Shown: positions 1-8,929, counted from the stretch's first letter. The stretch: DNA of 64,000 bases from Candidatus Saccharimonadota bacterium (GCA_015655045.1 JAATFU010000007.1:1-64000); one strand, 5' to 3'. Program-made: numbers and translations. The notes: generated from the letters alone by a model not told the origin.

Positions 1-1
1 C

Positions 2-751
2 TTAAAAGCCAGTCCCAATACGACCTACCAATACACTGTAAACAACTCAACTACTCCTCCTACTTTTTGTCTTACGGCTACCAATGGCTCCACTAGTTAC
101 TTCACCACGAATGATGCCACCCCAACTGCTGGTGGTTGTCCGGGACATGGGACGGGGGGAACGGCTGCGATTACAAATCTACACACAAATCCTAGCGTCT
201 CAACTTCTACTGATGGATGGGCGGCGACACCTGCAGGGGGCGCTATCACAGCAGGCCACTTGACTTCGCCGGGGCCTACAAGTTTCCTCACTTCTTTATA
301 CCGAGTAACTATTACTGCCACTCAAACCAGTTCACCCCTAACGGTATTAACAGGGAATTCTATAGCCGTTCAACCTTCGACGCAGTACGTAGCTTCGGTG
401 TATGTTCGTCTTTCTAGCGCACTGGCTAGTGGCCCACGCATTGATGTGACAGAATTTGCCCCAAATGGAACGGACACCACAAGCTTTCACCAGGGTGCTA
501 CTGGGAGTAATGCTACTGGCGTTTGGACGCGAATAAGCAACTCTTTTACGACAACCGCGACTACCGCATACTGTCGCATTATGGTGAATTATTCTGGCCC
601 AACCACGTTACCTGTTAATTCGACAATTGATACAACAGGGGTTATGCTCACTCAGAGTTCTATGCTTTATAACTACGCTGATGGTAATGCTCCAAATTGG
701 GTCTGGAATGGTACACCCAATAACTCCACCTCCACGGGACCCGCTTTATAA
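2..751 (+). CDS. pilin-like secreted surface protein, 3' part
   Basis: Open from the left edge to the TAA at 749-751 (249 codons visible), so the N-terminus lies outside the window. The first visible part carries the cysteine/glycine-rich pattern TFCLTATNG...GGCPGHG that I associate with C-terminal domains of prepilin-type proteins in Saccharibacteria; this is recalled family knowledge, not a search. The rest is very rich in Thr, Ser, Asn and Gly with beta-strand character and could be a carbohydrate-binding-like module. The type IV prepilin leader, if present, would be upstream and cannot be checked. A strong terminator follows at 817. Inference: extracellular, anchored by the pilus/type II secretion route. 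Confidence 0.6.
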   Translation, partial: LKASPNTTYQYTVNNSTTPPTFCLTATNGSTSYFTTNDATPTAGGCPGHGTGGTAAITNLHTNPSVSTSTDGWAATPAGGAITAGHLTSPGPTSFLTSLYRVTITATQTSSPLTVLTGNSIAVQPSTQYVASVYVRLSSALASGPRIDVTEFAPNGTDTTSFHQGATGSNATGVWTRISNSFTTTATTAYCRIMVNYSGPTTLPVNSTIDTTGVMLTQSSMLYNYADGNAPNWVWNGTPNNSTSTGPAL

Positions 752-816
752 CTTCCTAATAACTTGTCTCAATATGATGCAATTTCCTTCCAGATCTAGC
801 CGTACAATCTATACCT

Positions 817-848
817 AAAATGGAGGTTTCGAAACCTCCATTTTATTT
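817..848 (+). terminator. rho-independent terminator after pilin-like gene
   Basis: A perfect inverted repeat, AAAATGGAGGTTTC against GAAACCTCCATTTT, is followed by a T-rich tail. It sits 66 bases after the pilin stop and is nearly symmetric, so it may work in both directions. Confidence 0.85.
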
Positions 849-883
849 CTCTTTCTCATCTGTTAAATACCTCCATATATTCC

Positions 884-901
884 CTCTATATGTATATAGA
901 G
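884..901. repeat. AT-rich palindrome
   Basis: CTCTATATGTATATAGAG reads as an inverted repeat around a TG/TA centre and is followed by a purine-rich tract to about 975. It lies between the pilin terminator and the Mur ligase. It could be an operator or a minus-strand terminator; nothing decides between these. Confidence 0.4.
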
Positions 902-929
902 AGGAAAAAACAAGGAAAGAAAACAAAAG

Positions 930-1037
930 ATGAGGGGATATGGGGACATACCAGAAAAAATAAAAAAAGAAGTTCAGGAGATAGGTCGGGAAGTTTTTTT
1001 AAGAAAACACATAGCCGTCAAAAGCAAAATCGTATAA
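930..1037 (+). CDS. possible 35-aa small basic protein
   Basis: ATG at 930 to TAA at 1035-1037, starting MRGYGDIPEKIKKEV. A purine-rich AAGGAAAG lies about 10 bases before the ATG and could act as a ribosome binding site. The peptide is short, charged and probably helical, without a membrane segment. Its stop overlaps the TATAAG box proposed for the next gene, which argues against a long shared transcript. I do not recognise it; it may be chance in an AG-rich leader. Confidence 0.3.
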   Translation: MRGYGDIPEKIKKEVQEIGREVFLRKHIAVKSKIV

Positions 1038-1050
1038 GATAGACGTAACC

Positions 1051-2334
1051 ATGTTTAAGTCATTTGTCCAAAAAAAGCTCGAAGGATTCGTCCGTCAATA
1101 TTTCCGTAAGCACCCAGAAGTGAAGTTAGTAGTTGTTGCTGGTAGCGTCGGTAAGACGAGTACTAAAGGGGCTATTGCAACAGTTCTAGCTGAGCGATTC
1201 CGAGTCCGTCTTCATGAAGGAAATCATAACAGTGAGCTAAGTGCTCCTCTGGCGATTTTGGGTGTTGAGTATCCGGATAATATTAAGAGCGTTGGGCAGT
1301 GGTTAAAAGTTTTTCGCGCTGCCAAAGAACGGATTGCCGAGCCCACTGATGTCGACGTCATTATTCAAGAGATTGGTACCGAGCACGTAGGGGAGATTCC
1401 ACACTTTGGAACCTACCTACTCCCAGATATTGCCGTGATTACAGCTATTTCACCTGAACACATGGCCTACTTTCAAGTCATGGATGCGGTGGCTCAAGAA
1501 GAACTCGCCGCCGCCAACTTTAGTAAGACAGCGCTGATTAATCGCGACGACATCGAGGGAGAGTACGCCAAGTACCTCACAAATCCTCAGGTGAATACCT
1601 ACGGAACGAGCGGGAACGCGGAGTATCATTTTGTCGATAGTGACTTTAGCATTGAAACGGGTCATAAGGGTAACTTTGTCGCGCCAGAGTGGGACGTACC
1701 AGTCGAAGCGACGATTAAAGTTCTCGGTGAGCATAACCTCCGGCCAGCTATTGCGGCTGGAGCGGTGGGTGTCAAGCTTGGCATGACTGCCGCAGAAGTT
1801 GCTGCCGGTCTCGGAAAGGTTCATTCTGTGTCTGGCCGGATGAATGTCCTCCGTGGGGCGGAGAATACGATGATCATTGACGATAGCTATAATTCAAATC
1901 CCTTATCCGCTATCTCGGCGCTCAAGAGTCTCTATAGTCTGTCGGTGCCTCAACGTATTGCCGTGTTGGGGAGTATGAATGACCTTGGTCCTATCTCGCA
2001 AGCAGAACATATGGCCCTCGGAACCTTTTGTGATCCAGCTCAACTTGCGTGGGTGGTGACGGTCGGCGAGGAAGCCGAAAAGTACGTGGCTCCAGCCGCC
2101 AAGGCCCGTGGCTGTCAAGTGAAGAGTTTCCGCTCAGCCTTAGAAGCCGGAGCCTTTGTCAATGGCATTAAAGAGAGTGGTGCCGCTATCTTGTTTAAGG
2201 GCTCTCAGGGAGATATTTATCTCGAGGAAGCGATTAAGATCGTACTTCATTCGACTGACGAAGAGAGCCAGCTCGTCAGGCAGTCAGCCGCGTGGCTCCA
2301 ACGAAAAGCCGCCTTCTTTAGCTCGCTCCAATAG
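1051..2334 (+). CDS. Mur ligase family protein (MurF-like, short N-terminus)
   Basis: 427 aa. The ATP loop GSVGKTSTK is near residue 32, followed by the NHNSELSAPLAIL segment that matches the MurF substrate region, the central ligase domain, and the C-terminal ligase domain with IIDDSYNSNPLS. MurF adds D-Ala-D-Ala to the UDP-MurNAc-tripeptide in cytosolic peptidoglycan precursor synthesis. MurF normally carries about 80-100 residues of UDP-binding domain before the P-loop; here only about 30 remain, so the substrate may be held differently. The start is the first ATG after a TATAAG box at 1033. Another Mur-type ligase role is possible. Confidence 0.75.
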   Translation: MFKSFVQKKLEGFVRQYFRKHPEVKLVVVAGSVGKTSTKGAIATVLAERFRVRLHEGNHNSELSAPLAILGVEYPDNIKSVGQWLKVFRAAKERIAEPTDVDVIIQEIGTEHVGEIPHFGTYLLPDIAVITAISPEHMAYFQVMDAVAQEELAAANFSKTALINRDDIEGEYAKYLTNPQVNTYGTSGNAEYHFVDSDFSIETGHKGNFVAPEWDVPVEATIKVLGEHNLRPAIAAGAVGVKLGMTAAEVAAGLGKVHSVSGRMNVLRGAENTMIIDDSYNSNPLSAISALKSLYSLSVPQRIAVLGSMNDLGPISQAEHMALGTFCDPAQLAWVVTVGEEAEKYVAPAAKARGCQVKSFRSALEAGAFVNGIKESGAAILFKGSQGDIYLEEAIKIVLHSTDEESQLVRQSAAWLQRKAAFFSSLQ

Positions 2335-2376
2335 GAAATGTATTTCACCTCTGTAGCGATCCGGGGGTGAATTTGC

Positions 2377-2382
2377 TATACT
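2377..2382 (+). promoter_or_regulatory. extended -10 box of leuS
   Basis: TGCTATACT ends 7 bases before the leuS ATG, so transcription would begin at or next to the start codon (leaderless). No Shine-Dalgarno site fits in between. Confidence 0.65.
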
Positions 2383-2389
2383 AGGACTA

Positions 2390-5245
2390 ATGAAACGCTA
2401 TAATCCATCTGACATTGAACCAAAGTGGCAAGCGACTTGGGACGAGCAAAAGGTAAACGAAGTCACGATTGACGACACTCGTCAAAAACTCTATGTGGCC
2501 GGGATGTTTCCGTACCCAAGTGGTGCTGGTATTCATACGGGACACGCTTTTAGCTACTCAATTGTTGATGCGATTGCGCGTTTCCACCGTCAGCATGGAC
2601 TCAATGTCCTTAATCCAATGGGCTGGGACACCTTCGGCCTGCCAGGTGAGAACTACGCTATTAAGACTGGCACCTCGCCCGCAGTCGCGACAGCGACGAA
2701 CATTGCCAATATTCGTAAGCAATTTAAACGCATGGGCATCAGTATTGATTGGTCGCGGGAGATTAATACCAGCGACCCAGAGTACTACCGCTGGACGCAG
2801 TGGATCTTTACGAAATTATTCGAACGAGGCCTAGCCTACCAAAAAGAAAGTCTGCAATGGTGGTGTCCGGTTGATAAGACGGTGCTTGCTAATGAGCAAG
2901 TGGAGGCTGGTCGCTGCTGGCGTTGTGGGAGCATCGTTGAAAAGAAGTCGATGAAGCAGTGGTTCTTTAAGATCACTGACTATGCCGAGGCGTTGCTCGA
3001 GGAAATTGATGACTTGAATTGGCCACAGAAAATTAAGACCGCTCAAGCCAACTGGATTGGGAAATCTGAAGGGGCGGAGATTGAATTCAAGCTTGAAGGC
3101 ACAGACGAGACGATCACTGTCTTTTCGACCCGGCCGGATACGCTCTTTGGCGCAACCTTCTTAGTACTGGCACCGGAGCACCCGCTGGTGCAGAGTCTAG
3201 TCACGGCTGAGTTTGCGGACTTTGTTGCTACCTATGTCAAAAGTGCGATTAAAAAGTCTGATATTGAGCGCATGAATGAGAGCCGAGAAAAAACCGGGGT
3301 CTTTACCGGTAGTTATGCAATGAATCCTGCTACAGGTGCACCTGTGCCAATCTGGATTGCCGATTATGTATTAGCTGGCTATGGTACCGGGGCGGTGATG
3401 GGTGTACCGGCACACGATGAACGCGACTTTGCTTTTGCCGAAGCGTTTAAGCTTCCAATTATCAATGTCATTGAGCCTGAGACGGGGACACCCCAGCAAG
3501 ATCCTGAGGCTCGACAGAGTATTGTGGCGATTGTACGCAATCCCCGTACGAACACGTACTTGTCAATCAATTGGGGACAGCAAGGCGGCAACTTATTTGT
3601 GGGTGGAGGACGCGAAAACGATGAAGCTGTAGTCGCTACTGCGCTGCGAGAGATTGCCGAGGAGACGGGGTACAAGAACGTGAGTTTAGTCAGTCAAACT
3701 GGTCCTATGCACCATAACTACTTTGCTCATAGTAAGAATGTAGCTCGTCGTATTGAGGCACACGCACTCCTCTTTGATCTTATTGACGAAGAACGAACCG
3801 AGACAGCTCTCGAAGCAGATGAACAGGGGAAGTTTACGGTTGAATGGCTAAGTGAAGCTGACGTGCAAGCAAAGGTCCAAGATGAGCTCCATGCGACGAG
3901 TTACGATCTTTTGGTCAATCATTCTATATACCACGGGGAAGGGGTGCTGACAAATTCTGGCGCCTTCGATGGTATGAGTACATCCCAAGCACGCGAAGAG
4001 ATCGTTGCCTGGCTTGAACAAGAGAAAACGGGTCGGACAAAAACCACCTACAAAATGCGCGACTGGCTCATTAGTCGCCAGCGCTATTGGGGGGCACCGA
4101 TTCCTATCATCCACTGTGAGATTCATGGGGCAGTGGCCGTACCTGAAGACCAATTACCGGTTATGCTTCCTGAGATTGCAGATTATGCGCCCAAGGGAGA
4201 TGGCTTGTCAGCCTTGGCTCGGGCGACTGATTGGGTAAATACTACCTGTCCCACCTGTGGTGGTCCGGCAAAGCGCGAAACCGACACGATGGATGGTTTT
4301 GCCTGTAGCAGCTGGTACCTGCTTCGTTATGCCGATCCACACAATACAGAGCAGGCGTGGGATCCTGCCGTGGTTAATTACTGGAACCCCGTCGATTACT
4401 ATATTGGGGGTGACCATGCGGTGGCCCACTTACTCTACGTTCGCTTCTGGACGCATGTTTTTAAAGATATGGGACTAGTGAATTTCAAGGAGCCAATTCA
4501 AAAGTTGGTGTACCATGGCTACATTAACGCTGAAGATGGCACTAAGATGAGCAAAAGTAAGGGTAACGTCGTTGATCCACTGGAAGTTATTGAACAAGGT
4601 TACGGGGCCGATGCGCTGCGTACCTACGTGCTATTCATGGGCCCAATTGATTTGGATGCGGCCTGGAGTTCGAAGGGAATTGCGGGTGTCTATCGATTCC
4701 TTAACCGCGTTTGGGTGCTCGCCCAGCAGTATCAGGAGTCGGATAAAACCTTTGTCGGTCATGACGAGGCGTTACGGCGCCTGCAGCATAAAGTGATTCG
4801 CAAGGTGACCGATGATTTTCATCGTTTGAGCTTTAATACGGCTATCTCAGCTTTAATGGAGTATACAAATGAACTCTACAAGCTAAAAGTTGATGGTTTT
4901 TCAGATGAAGCCTGGGCCGAAGCTCTCGGCTCGCTTATGCAATTGATTGCACCATTCGCGCCTCATATTGCGGAAGAAATTTGGCAACAACTCGGTCATA
5001 CGAGCTTGATTCAAGAGAATCCGTGGCCGGTCTGGGATGACGCGTTGATTGTCGATGAAGCTATAACCATTATTGTCCAGGTGAATGGTAAGCTTCGCGC
5101 TAAGCTATCGGTCTCACCAGATACGAATGAAGATGCCATTAAGACACTTGCCCTTGAGGACGAACATGTGATGAGCTTTGTCGGCGACAAAAAACCGGCC
5201 AAGGTTATCTATGTACCTGGCCGGCTCGTTAATATCGTTGTCTAA
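2390..5245 (+). CDS. leuS: leucyl-tRNA synthetase with inserted Nudix domain
   Basis: 951 aa, longer than the usual 800-870. The class I signature HTGH is at residues 49-52, the KMSKS loop at 719-723, and the editing domain with TVFSTRPDTLFGA near 245-260. Inside the editing domain, between AFKLPIINVIEPE and GVLTNSGAFDG, there is an extra segment of about 140 residues (roughly 370-510) with a complete Nudix box at 406-428 (G406, E412, R420-E421, E424-E425, G427). LeuRS charges tRNA-Leu in the cytosol and hydrolyses mischarged products; the Nudix part would be expected to act on a nucleoside-diphosphate-linked compound, target unknown. The reading frame is continuous, so this is an insertion, not a frameshift artefact. 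Confidence 0.97.
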   Translation: MKRYNPSDIEPKWQATWDEQKVNEVTIDDTRQKLYVAGMFPYPSGAGIHTGHAFSYSIVDAIARFHRQHGLNVLNPMGWDTFGLPGENYAIKTGTSPAVATATNIANIRKQFKRMGISIDWSREINTSDPEYYRWTQWIFTKLFERGLAYQKESLQWWCPVDKTVLANEQVEAGRCWRCGSIVEKKSMKQWFFKITDYAEALLEEIDDLNWPQKIKTAQANWIGKSEGAEIEFKLEGTDETITVFSTRPDTLFGATFLVLAPEHPLVQSLVTAEFADFVATYVKSAIKKSDIERMNESREKTGVFTGSYAMNPATGAPVPIWIADYVLAGYGTGAVMGVPAHDERDFAFAEAFKLPIINVIEPETGTPQQDPEARQSIVAIVRNPRTNTYLSINWGQQGGNLFVGGGRENDEAVVATALREIAEETGYKNVSLVSQTGPMHHNYFAHSKNVARRIEAHALLFDLIDEERTETALEADEQGKFTVEWLSEADVQAKVQDELHATSYDLLVNHSIYHGEGVLTNSGAFDGMSTSQAREEIVAWLEQEKTGRTKTTYKMRDWLISRQRYWGAPIPIIHCEIHGAVAVPEDQLPVMLPEIADYAPKGDGLSALARATDWVNTTCPTCGGPAKRETDTMDGFACSSWYLLRYADPHNTEQAWDPAVVNYWNPVDYYIGGDHAVAHLLYVRFWTHVFKDMGLVNFKEPIQKLVYHGYINAEDGTKMSKSKGNVVDPLEVIEQGYGADALRTYVLFMGPIDLDAAWSSKGIAGVYRFLNRVWVLAQQYQESDKTFVGHDEALRRLQHKVIRKVTDDFHRLSFNTAISALMEYTNELYKLKVDGFSDEAWAEALGSLMQLIAPFAPHIAEEIWQQLGHTSLIQENPWPVWDDALIVDEAITIIVQVNGKLRAKLSVSPDTNEDAIKTLALEDEHVMSFVGDKKPAKVIYVPGRLVNIVV

Positions 5246-5248
5246 GTA

Positions 5249-5689
5249 CTAGTGAGTAATAATAGCAGGAATCACATCTTCCTTTGTGCTACTATAAGGT
5301 TCTGCACTAAATAAGGTACGTCCCAGGAGGGGGCTCTTGAGCTCGTGAACTATGACTTGTTCGCCAGGTTCAAGTTGACCAAGGTCTTCACTTAAATCTT
5401 GGCCGATATGAACAGTATTGAAGTTCTCGGCATCAAGTCCAAGATCGGCTAACGCCTGTGATGCAATATCTATACCATTACCATTGGCCGGGACTGATTC
5501 GATAGTGGATGCAACTTCATGAGGGGGAGTAGCAAACTCTACTATGCCACCGATGCCACTAATAATACCGGTCGTAAGGAGGGCAACTCCAGCCAGAAGC
5601 TTCCGACCGTTATGGGACGTATGAGGATTTTGCTCGATAACACCATAGGTACGTTCACTGGAAACTATATTCATTGCGTTCTTATTCAT
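5249..5689 (-). CDS. small single-pass membrane protein, unknown
   Basis: 146 aa. A hydrophobic helix at about residues 30-52 (LLAGVALLTTGIISGIGGIV) follows a polar 29-residue head. The outside part (about 95 aa) contains a repeated-looking LGLDAENF...LGQLEPGEQVIV stretch that faintly recalls LysM or SAF-type modules but lacks their clear signatures. It is convergent with leuS, ending 3 bases from its stop. A TATTAT box at 5696-5701 ends 6 bases before the ATG, which supports this start and a leaderless message. Function unknown. Confidence 0.6.
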   Translation of the reverse strand: MNKNAMNIVSSERTYGVIEQNPHTSHNGRKLLAGVALLTTGIISGIGGIVEFATPPHEVASTIESVPANGNGIDIASQALADLGLDAENFNTVHIGQDLSEDLGQLEPGEQVIVHELKSPLLGRTLFSAEPYSSTKEDVIPAIITH

Positions 5690-5858
5690 AAGCAGATAAT
5701 ACCACTAATGCTAATAAATGTCAATACCTAGGTCGCCTAGCTCTGGGAGTACACATGATTCACACCAGGGACTTCACCCAAGAGGCTCTTGAGTTATGAG
5801 GGGTAAACAGGTACAATGAGTATAAGTTTTAATAAATTACCTAAAAGGAGTACTTTTC

Positions 5859-6044
5859 ATGGGACAACCAAAGAAACAGACAAGTCCTCGTAAGACTGGT
5901 TTACGTCGAAGTCACCTTCGGCTTGAATTAGCTCGTCGAGTTAATAAAACCTCACCCGTTAAAGCACGCACCACTCGTCGTGAAACTGGTAAGGCACTTG
6001 CAACAAACAAGCCAGCAGCCACTGTCACAGCGACTGCTAAATAG
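5859..6044 (+). CDS. rpmF: 50S ribosomal protein L32
   Basis: 61 aa. The N-terminus MGQPKKQTSPRKTGLRRSH matches the conserved L32 start (xxxPKxxxSxxxxxxRRSH). L32 is a small subunit-bridging protein of the large ribosomal subunit. The usual four zinc cysteines are absent, so this is a zinc-independent form. The tail is Thr/Ala-rich. AAAGGAG lies before the ATG and a TACAAT box at about 5812, giving a normal leadered message, unlike many neighbours. Confidence 0.9.
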   Translation: MGQPKKQTSPRKTGLRRSHLRLELARRVNKTSPVKARTTRRETGKALATNKPAATVTATAK

Positions 6045-6090
6045 CTTCATTTACCTTAAAACATCTAATATAAGAAAGAACTAACGCGTT

Positions 6091-6549
6091 ATGGCATCTA
6101 ATCGCCACCTGGGCCGCATCGTTGCTTTACAAACCCTGTATGAGTTTGAGTTCCGAACTCAATCAAATGACACATCGGTTGATGTTGATGAGATCTTAGG
6201 CCGGAACCTCGAACGATACGAGGCTGCTATTGATGATAAAACTTTTGTCGATGCACTCGTCAAGGGAGTATTAGCTCAGCAAGACGAGCTTGATGGTAAG
6301 ATTGCACCGATTGCGCCTGATTGGCCTATTGATCAAATTGCTCGAATTGATCGCAATATTCTCAGGATTGGACTCTATGAACTACTCTATCAGGCAGTGA
6401 TTGTACCCCCTAAAGTTGCCATCAACGAAGCAGTTGAACTTGCCAAAGCGTTTGGTTCCGATAATTCAAGCAAGTTCATTAACGGCGTACTCGGTACGGC
6501 CTATCGAACGCTTGTCGAGGATACAACAGATGGCAGCGCCACAGTTTGA
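6091..6549 (+). CDS. nusB: transcription antitermination factor NusB
   Basis: 152 aa. NusB-type all-helical RNA-binding domain: [19 protein letters not shown] at the start and the conserved [19 protein letters not shown]...FINGVLG near residues 105-135. It binds boxA of rRNA transcripts with NusE/S10. First gene of the nusB-Nudix-rnc run. The stop is a plain TGA, one sign that UGA is not recoded here. Confidence 0.95.
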   Translation: MASNRHLGRIVALQTLYEFEFRTQSNDTSVDVDEILGRNLERYEAAIDDKTFVDALVKGVLAQQDELDGKIAPIAPDWPIDQIARIDRNILRIGLYELLYQAVIVPPKVAINEAVELAKAFGSDNSSKFINGVLGTAYRTLVEDTTDGSATV

Positions 6550-7024
6550 TAAATTCAAGAAATACTTTAATCGCAAGAAACAGTCGATTCAGGAAATTGT
6601 TCGTGAGCCGACCGCCGGTGGGATAGTCTTTCGTCGAGATGAGAAGGGAGGAGTTGAAATTCTCCTTATTCAGGACTCAAAAGATCGGTGGACGATTCCA
6701 AAAGGTCACATCGAAGAAGGTGAAACCGCCCAGGAAACCGCCAAACGTGAGATTGGTGAGGAAGCTGGTCTCAAAGAGACCGAAGTACTTGGCTGGCTCG
6801 GCAAAATTCACTTTCGGTACCGTCGGATTGATAAGTTAGTCTTAATGACGACGCAGATCTATCTGGTACGCGCGATTGGTGATACGAACGCTATCCAAAA
6901 AGAAGAGTGGATGAATGGCATTAAATGGTTTAGCTTCCATGATGCGCTCGATGCAATTGAGTATGAAGATATTGGCAAATTAATGTTACTTGCGATGAAA
7001 CGCATTAGACAGGAGAATTTATAA
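6530..7024 (+). CDS. Nudix hydrolase
   Basis: 164 aa from the ATG at 6530, which overlaps the nusB tail by 20 bases and removes an unrelated 43-residue N-terminal extension in the longer frame. After a basic head ([13 protein letters not shown]) comes the Nudix fold with box [20 protein letters not shown] at about residues 59-81 and AGGIVF / WTIPKGH strands. Family members cleave nucleoside diphosphates linked to another group; this one resembles the diadenosine-polyphosphate/8-oxo-dGTP type but the substrate cannot be read. Translationally coupled to nusB and 2 bases from rnc. Confidence 0.9.
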   Translation: MAAPQFDKFKKYFNRKKQSIQEIVREPTAGGIVFRRDEKGGVEILLIQDSKDRWTIPKGHIEEGETAQETAKREIGEEAGLKETEVLGWLGKIHFRYRRIDKLVLMTTQIYLVRAIGDTNAIQKEEWMNGIKWFSFHDALDAIEYEDIGKLMLLAMKRIRQENL

Positions 7025-7026
7025 GT

Positions 7027-7746
7027 ATGTCAGGTATGCAGACCGCCCCGTATCAAGATTTTGCGCGTGAAGTGTTTGGCTTTGAATTTCAAGATATTCA
7101 ACTCTTGATTACAGCCCTAACGCACCGAAGCTACGTTAATGAGCATAAAAAGAGTGTCAGTGAGCACAATGAACGCCTTGAGTTTCTTGGAGATGCCGTC
7201 TTGGAGCTCGTTGTCACCGATTTCTTGTTTAATAACTATAAAGAGCAAGAAGGTATCCTTACCAGTTGGAGAGCCGCCCTAGTGCGTACCGAGAGTATTG
7301 GGGCTGCTGGGGAGAAGTTAGGCTACGAACCGCTAGTCCGTATGAGTCGCGGCGAGAAGCAAGGTAGTAGTCGGGCTCGACAACAGATCCTGGCCAATGC
7401 TTTTGAAGCGGTTATTGGTGCAATCTACCTTGAACGAGGTTACGCTGATGCAGCAGTCTTTATCCATAAACACATTATCAGCAAACTTGATAGTATCTTG
7501 GCCTCTGGAAGCTGGCGAGATGCCAAGTCGCACCTGCAAGAGGTTTCACAGCGTCATGATAATCAAACTCCTCAGTACCGCGTCATTGAAGAGATCGGAC
7601 CCGATCACGACAAGTTATTTAAACTCGGTGTCTATGTAGGCGACAAGCTGATGGGCACAGGTAGTGGGCCAAGTAAGCAGGTGGCTCAACAGCAAGCAGC
7701 TCAAGCGGCACTCGAAGCCTATGCGAAGCGCGCCAAAACAGATTGA
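7027..7746 (+). CDS. rnc: ribonuclease III
   Basis: 239 aa. The catalytic signature ERLEFLGDAVLELV lies near residues 48-62, the second acidic site (NAFEAVIGAIYLERG) near 125-138, and a double-stranded RNA binding domain occupies about 160-235. It cuts double-stranded RNA such as rRNA precursors. It follows the Nudix gene by 2 bases and precedes rpsP, a common bacterial neighbourhood. Confidence 0.96.
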   Translation: MSGMQTAPYQDFAREVFGFEFQDIQLLITALTHRSYVNEHKKSVSEHNERLEFLGDAVLELVVTDFLFNNYKEQEGILTSWRAALVRTESIGAAGEKLGYEPLVRMSRGEKQGSSRARQQILANAFEAVIGAIYLERGYADAAVFIHKHIISKLDSILASGSWRDAKSHLQEVSQRHDNQTPQYRVIEEIGPDHDKLFKLGVYVGDKLMGTGSGPSKQVAQQQAAQAALEAYAKRAKTD

Positions 7747-7771
7747 CGTGACGGCCAAAACAGTGTATTAT
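7743..7771 (+). promoter_or_regulatory. sigma70-type promoter of rpsP
   Basis: TTGACG, 17-base spacer, TATTAT. The -35 overlaps the rnc stop codon. It would give an approximately 45-base leader for rpsP with AAAGGAA before the ATG. Confidence 0.7.
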
Positions 7772-7824
7772 CGAACGAGCGATAAAATCATTTAAGCGTT
7801 TTAGTTAAAGGAAATCATACATTT

Positions 7825-8229
7825 ATGCTCGCAATTCGTTTGCAACGCGTTGGCCGCAAAGGTTACGCAACTTACCGTTTGGCCGTACAAGAGTCACAAC
7901 GTCACCCTTCGAGTGGTCGCGTCGTTGCTTACGTCGGTAGTTACAACCCTCACACCAAGGATGCTACCATCCAAGTTGAGCTGGCCCAAAAGTACCTTGA
8001 TAACGGTGCTCAGCCAACTCCTCGGGTCATTAAACTTTTGGCCGATGCTGGCGTTAAGCTTCCAACATGGGTGAAGCAAGCTAGTAACAAGGCAAAGACG
8101 ATCCGAAATGCCGAGAAACTTCGTAAGAACCAACCAAAGGAAGAAGTTCCTGAAGTTGAAGAAGTTGTTGCTGACGAGACTCCCGTTGTTGCCGAAGAGC
8201 CAGCTGCTGAGACGCCTGCTGCAGAATAA
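7825..8229 (+). CDS. rpsP: 30S ribosomal protein S16
   Basis: 134 aa. The core MLAIRLQRVGRKGYATYRL and YVGSYNPHT match S16 over the first 80 residues. The last 40 residues are an acidic Glu/Ala/Pro/Val tail not found in the standard 80-90 aa protein. S16 is an assembly protein of the small subunit. It has its own promoter and a terminator at 8251. Confidence 0.95.
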   Translation: MLAIRLQRVGRKGYATYRLAVQESQRHPSSGRVVAYVGSYNPHTKDATIQVELAQKYLDNGAQPTPRVIKLLADAGVKLPTWVKQASNKAKTIRNAEKLRKNQPKEEVPEVEEVVADETPVVAEEPAAETPAAE

Positions 8230-8250
8230 AGAAACGACTCTGTCTATGAG

Positions 8251-8279
8251 AAACGCTCGAATCAATCGGGCGTTTTTTG
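8251..8279 (+). terminator. terminator after rpsP
   Basis: AACGCTCG, loop AATCAAT, CGGGCGTT, then six T. It separates rpsP from khpA, which has its own promoter. Confidence 0.85.
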
Positions 8280-8304
8280 ATAGGACGTAATCTAATTATG
8301 CTTG

Positions 8305-8313
8305 TGCTACAAT
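8305..8313 (+). promoter_or_regulatory. extended -10 box of khpA
   Basis: TGCTACAAT, with the TG extension, lies 45 bases before the preferred khpA start at 8359. Confidence 0.55.
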
Positions 8314-8358
8314 AAAACTACGATATTAGTTTGTGACTGCGCGAGTATGGAGGGTAAC

Positions 8359-8751
8359 ATGTCGACAATAGATCAGCAATTTGTAGAATATATCGTTAAA
8401 TCTTTAGTGGGTCATCCTGATGATGTCATCGTTGAGCGATTGATTGATGAAAAGGGTGTACTTCTCACTCTGACAGTGAATCCCGAGGATCTTGGCCGAG
8501 TGATCGGTAAACGCGGCGTCACGGCACAGAGTCTACGCACACTGTTACGGGCCCTTGGGACGAAGAACGACGCACGGTATAACTTGAAAATCGTCAACAA
8601 TGACGACCAGCGAGAAAACTATACCATAACATCAGATGATACTGCTGACGAGCCTGTGAAGAACTCTACAGATGAGGGTGTGGATAACGCTAGTGATTAC
8701 TCGAAAAAGACTCGAGAAGAGCTTGCAGAACTCGATGACCTCGATATATAA
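8359..8751 (+). CDS. khpA: KH-domain RNA-binding protein KhpA
   Basis: 130 aa from the ATG at 8359, chosen because GGAGGG lies 6 bases upstream and the family starts with DQQFVEYIVKSLVGHPDDV; the longer frame would begin inside the promoter. The KH loop GRVIGKRG is near residue 49. An acidic, low-complexity tail of about 45 residues follows the 75-residue domain, as an extra compared with the usual short KhpA. KhpA works with KhpB on RNA linked to cell-wall and division control. Sits between rpsP and trmD as in many bacteria. Confidence 0.9.
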   Translation: MSTIDQQFVEYIVKSLVGHPDDVIVERLIDEKGVLLTLTVNPEDLGRVIGKRGVTAQSLRTLLRALGTKNDARYNLKIVNNDDQRENYTITSDDTADEPVKNSTDEGVDNASDYSKKTREELAELDDLDI

Positions 8752-8840
8752 TACGGATAGTTCCAAAAGAGACAATCTTTGAACTGCGAGAAAAGCTCAT
8801 GCGAGCAACAATATATTGTTGAGAGCCTTATATGTTTGAA

Positions 8841-8867
8841 AAACTACCTCATCGAAGGTAGTTTTTT
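8841..8867 (+). terminator. terminator after khpA
   Basis: AACTACCT, loop CATCGA, AGGTAGTT, then a T run. The about 90 bases between the khpA stop and this hairpin hold no gene I can see. Confidence 0.85.
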
Positions 8868-8892
8868 GATTCGTAACATCTTAGAACATTGA

Positions 8893-8921
8893 TAGACATT
8901 TACGTCAATCCATCGTACACT
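8893..8921 (+). promoter_or_regulatory. promoter of trmD
   Basis: TAGACA, 17-base spacer, TACACT, ending 8 bases before the trmD ATG; predicted leaderless. Confidence 0.6.
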
Positions 8922-8929
8922 AGTAAGCA

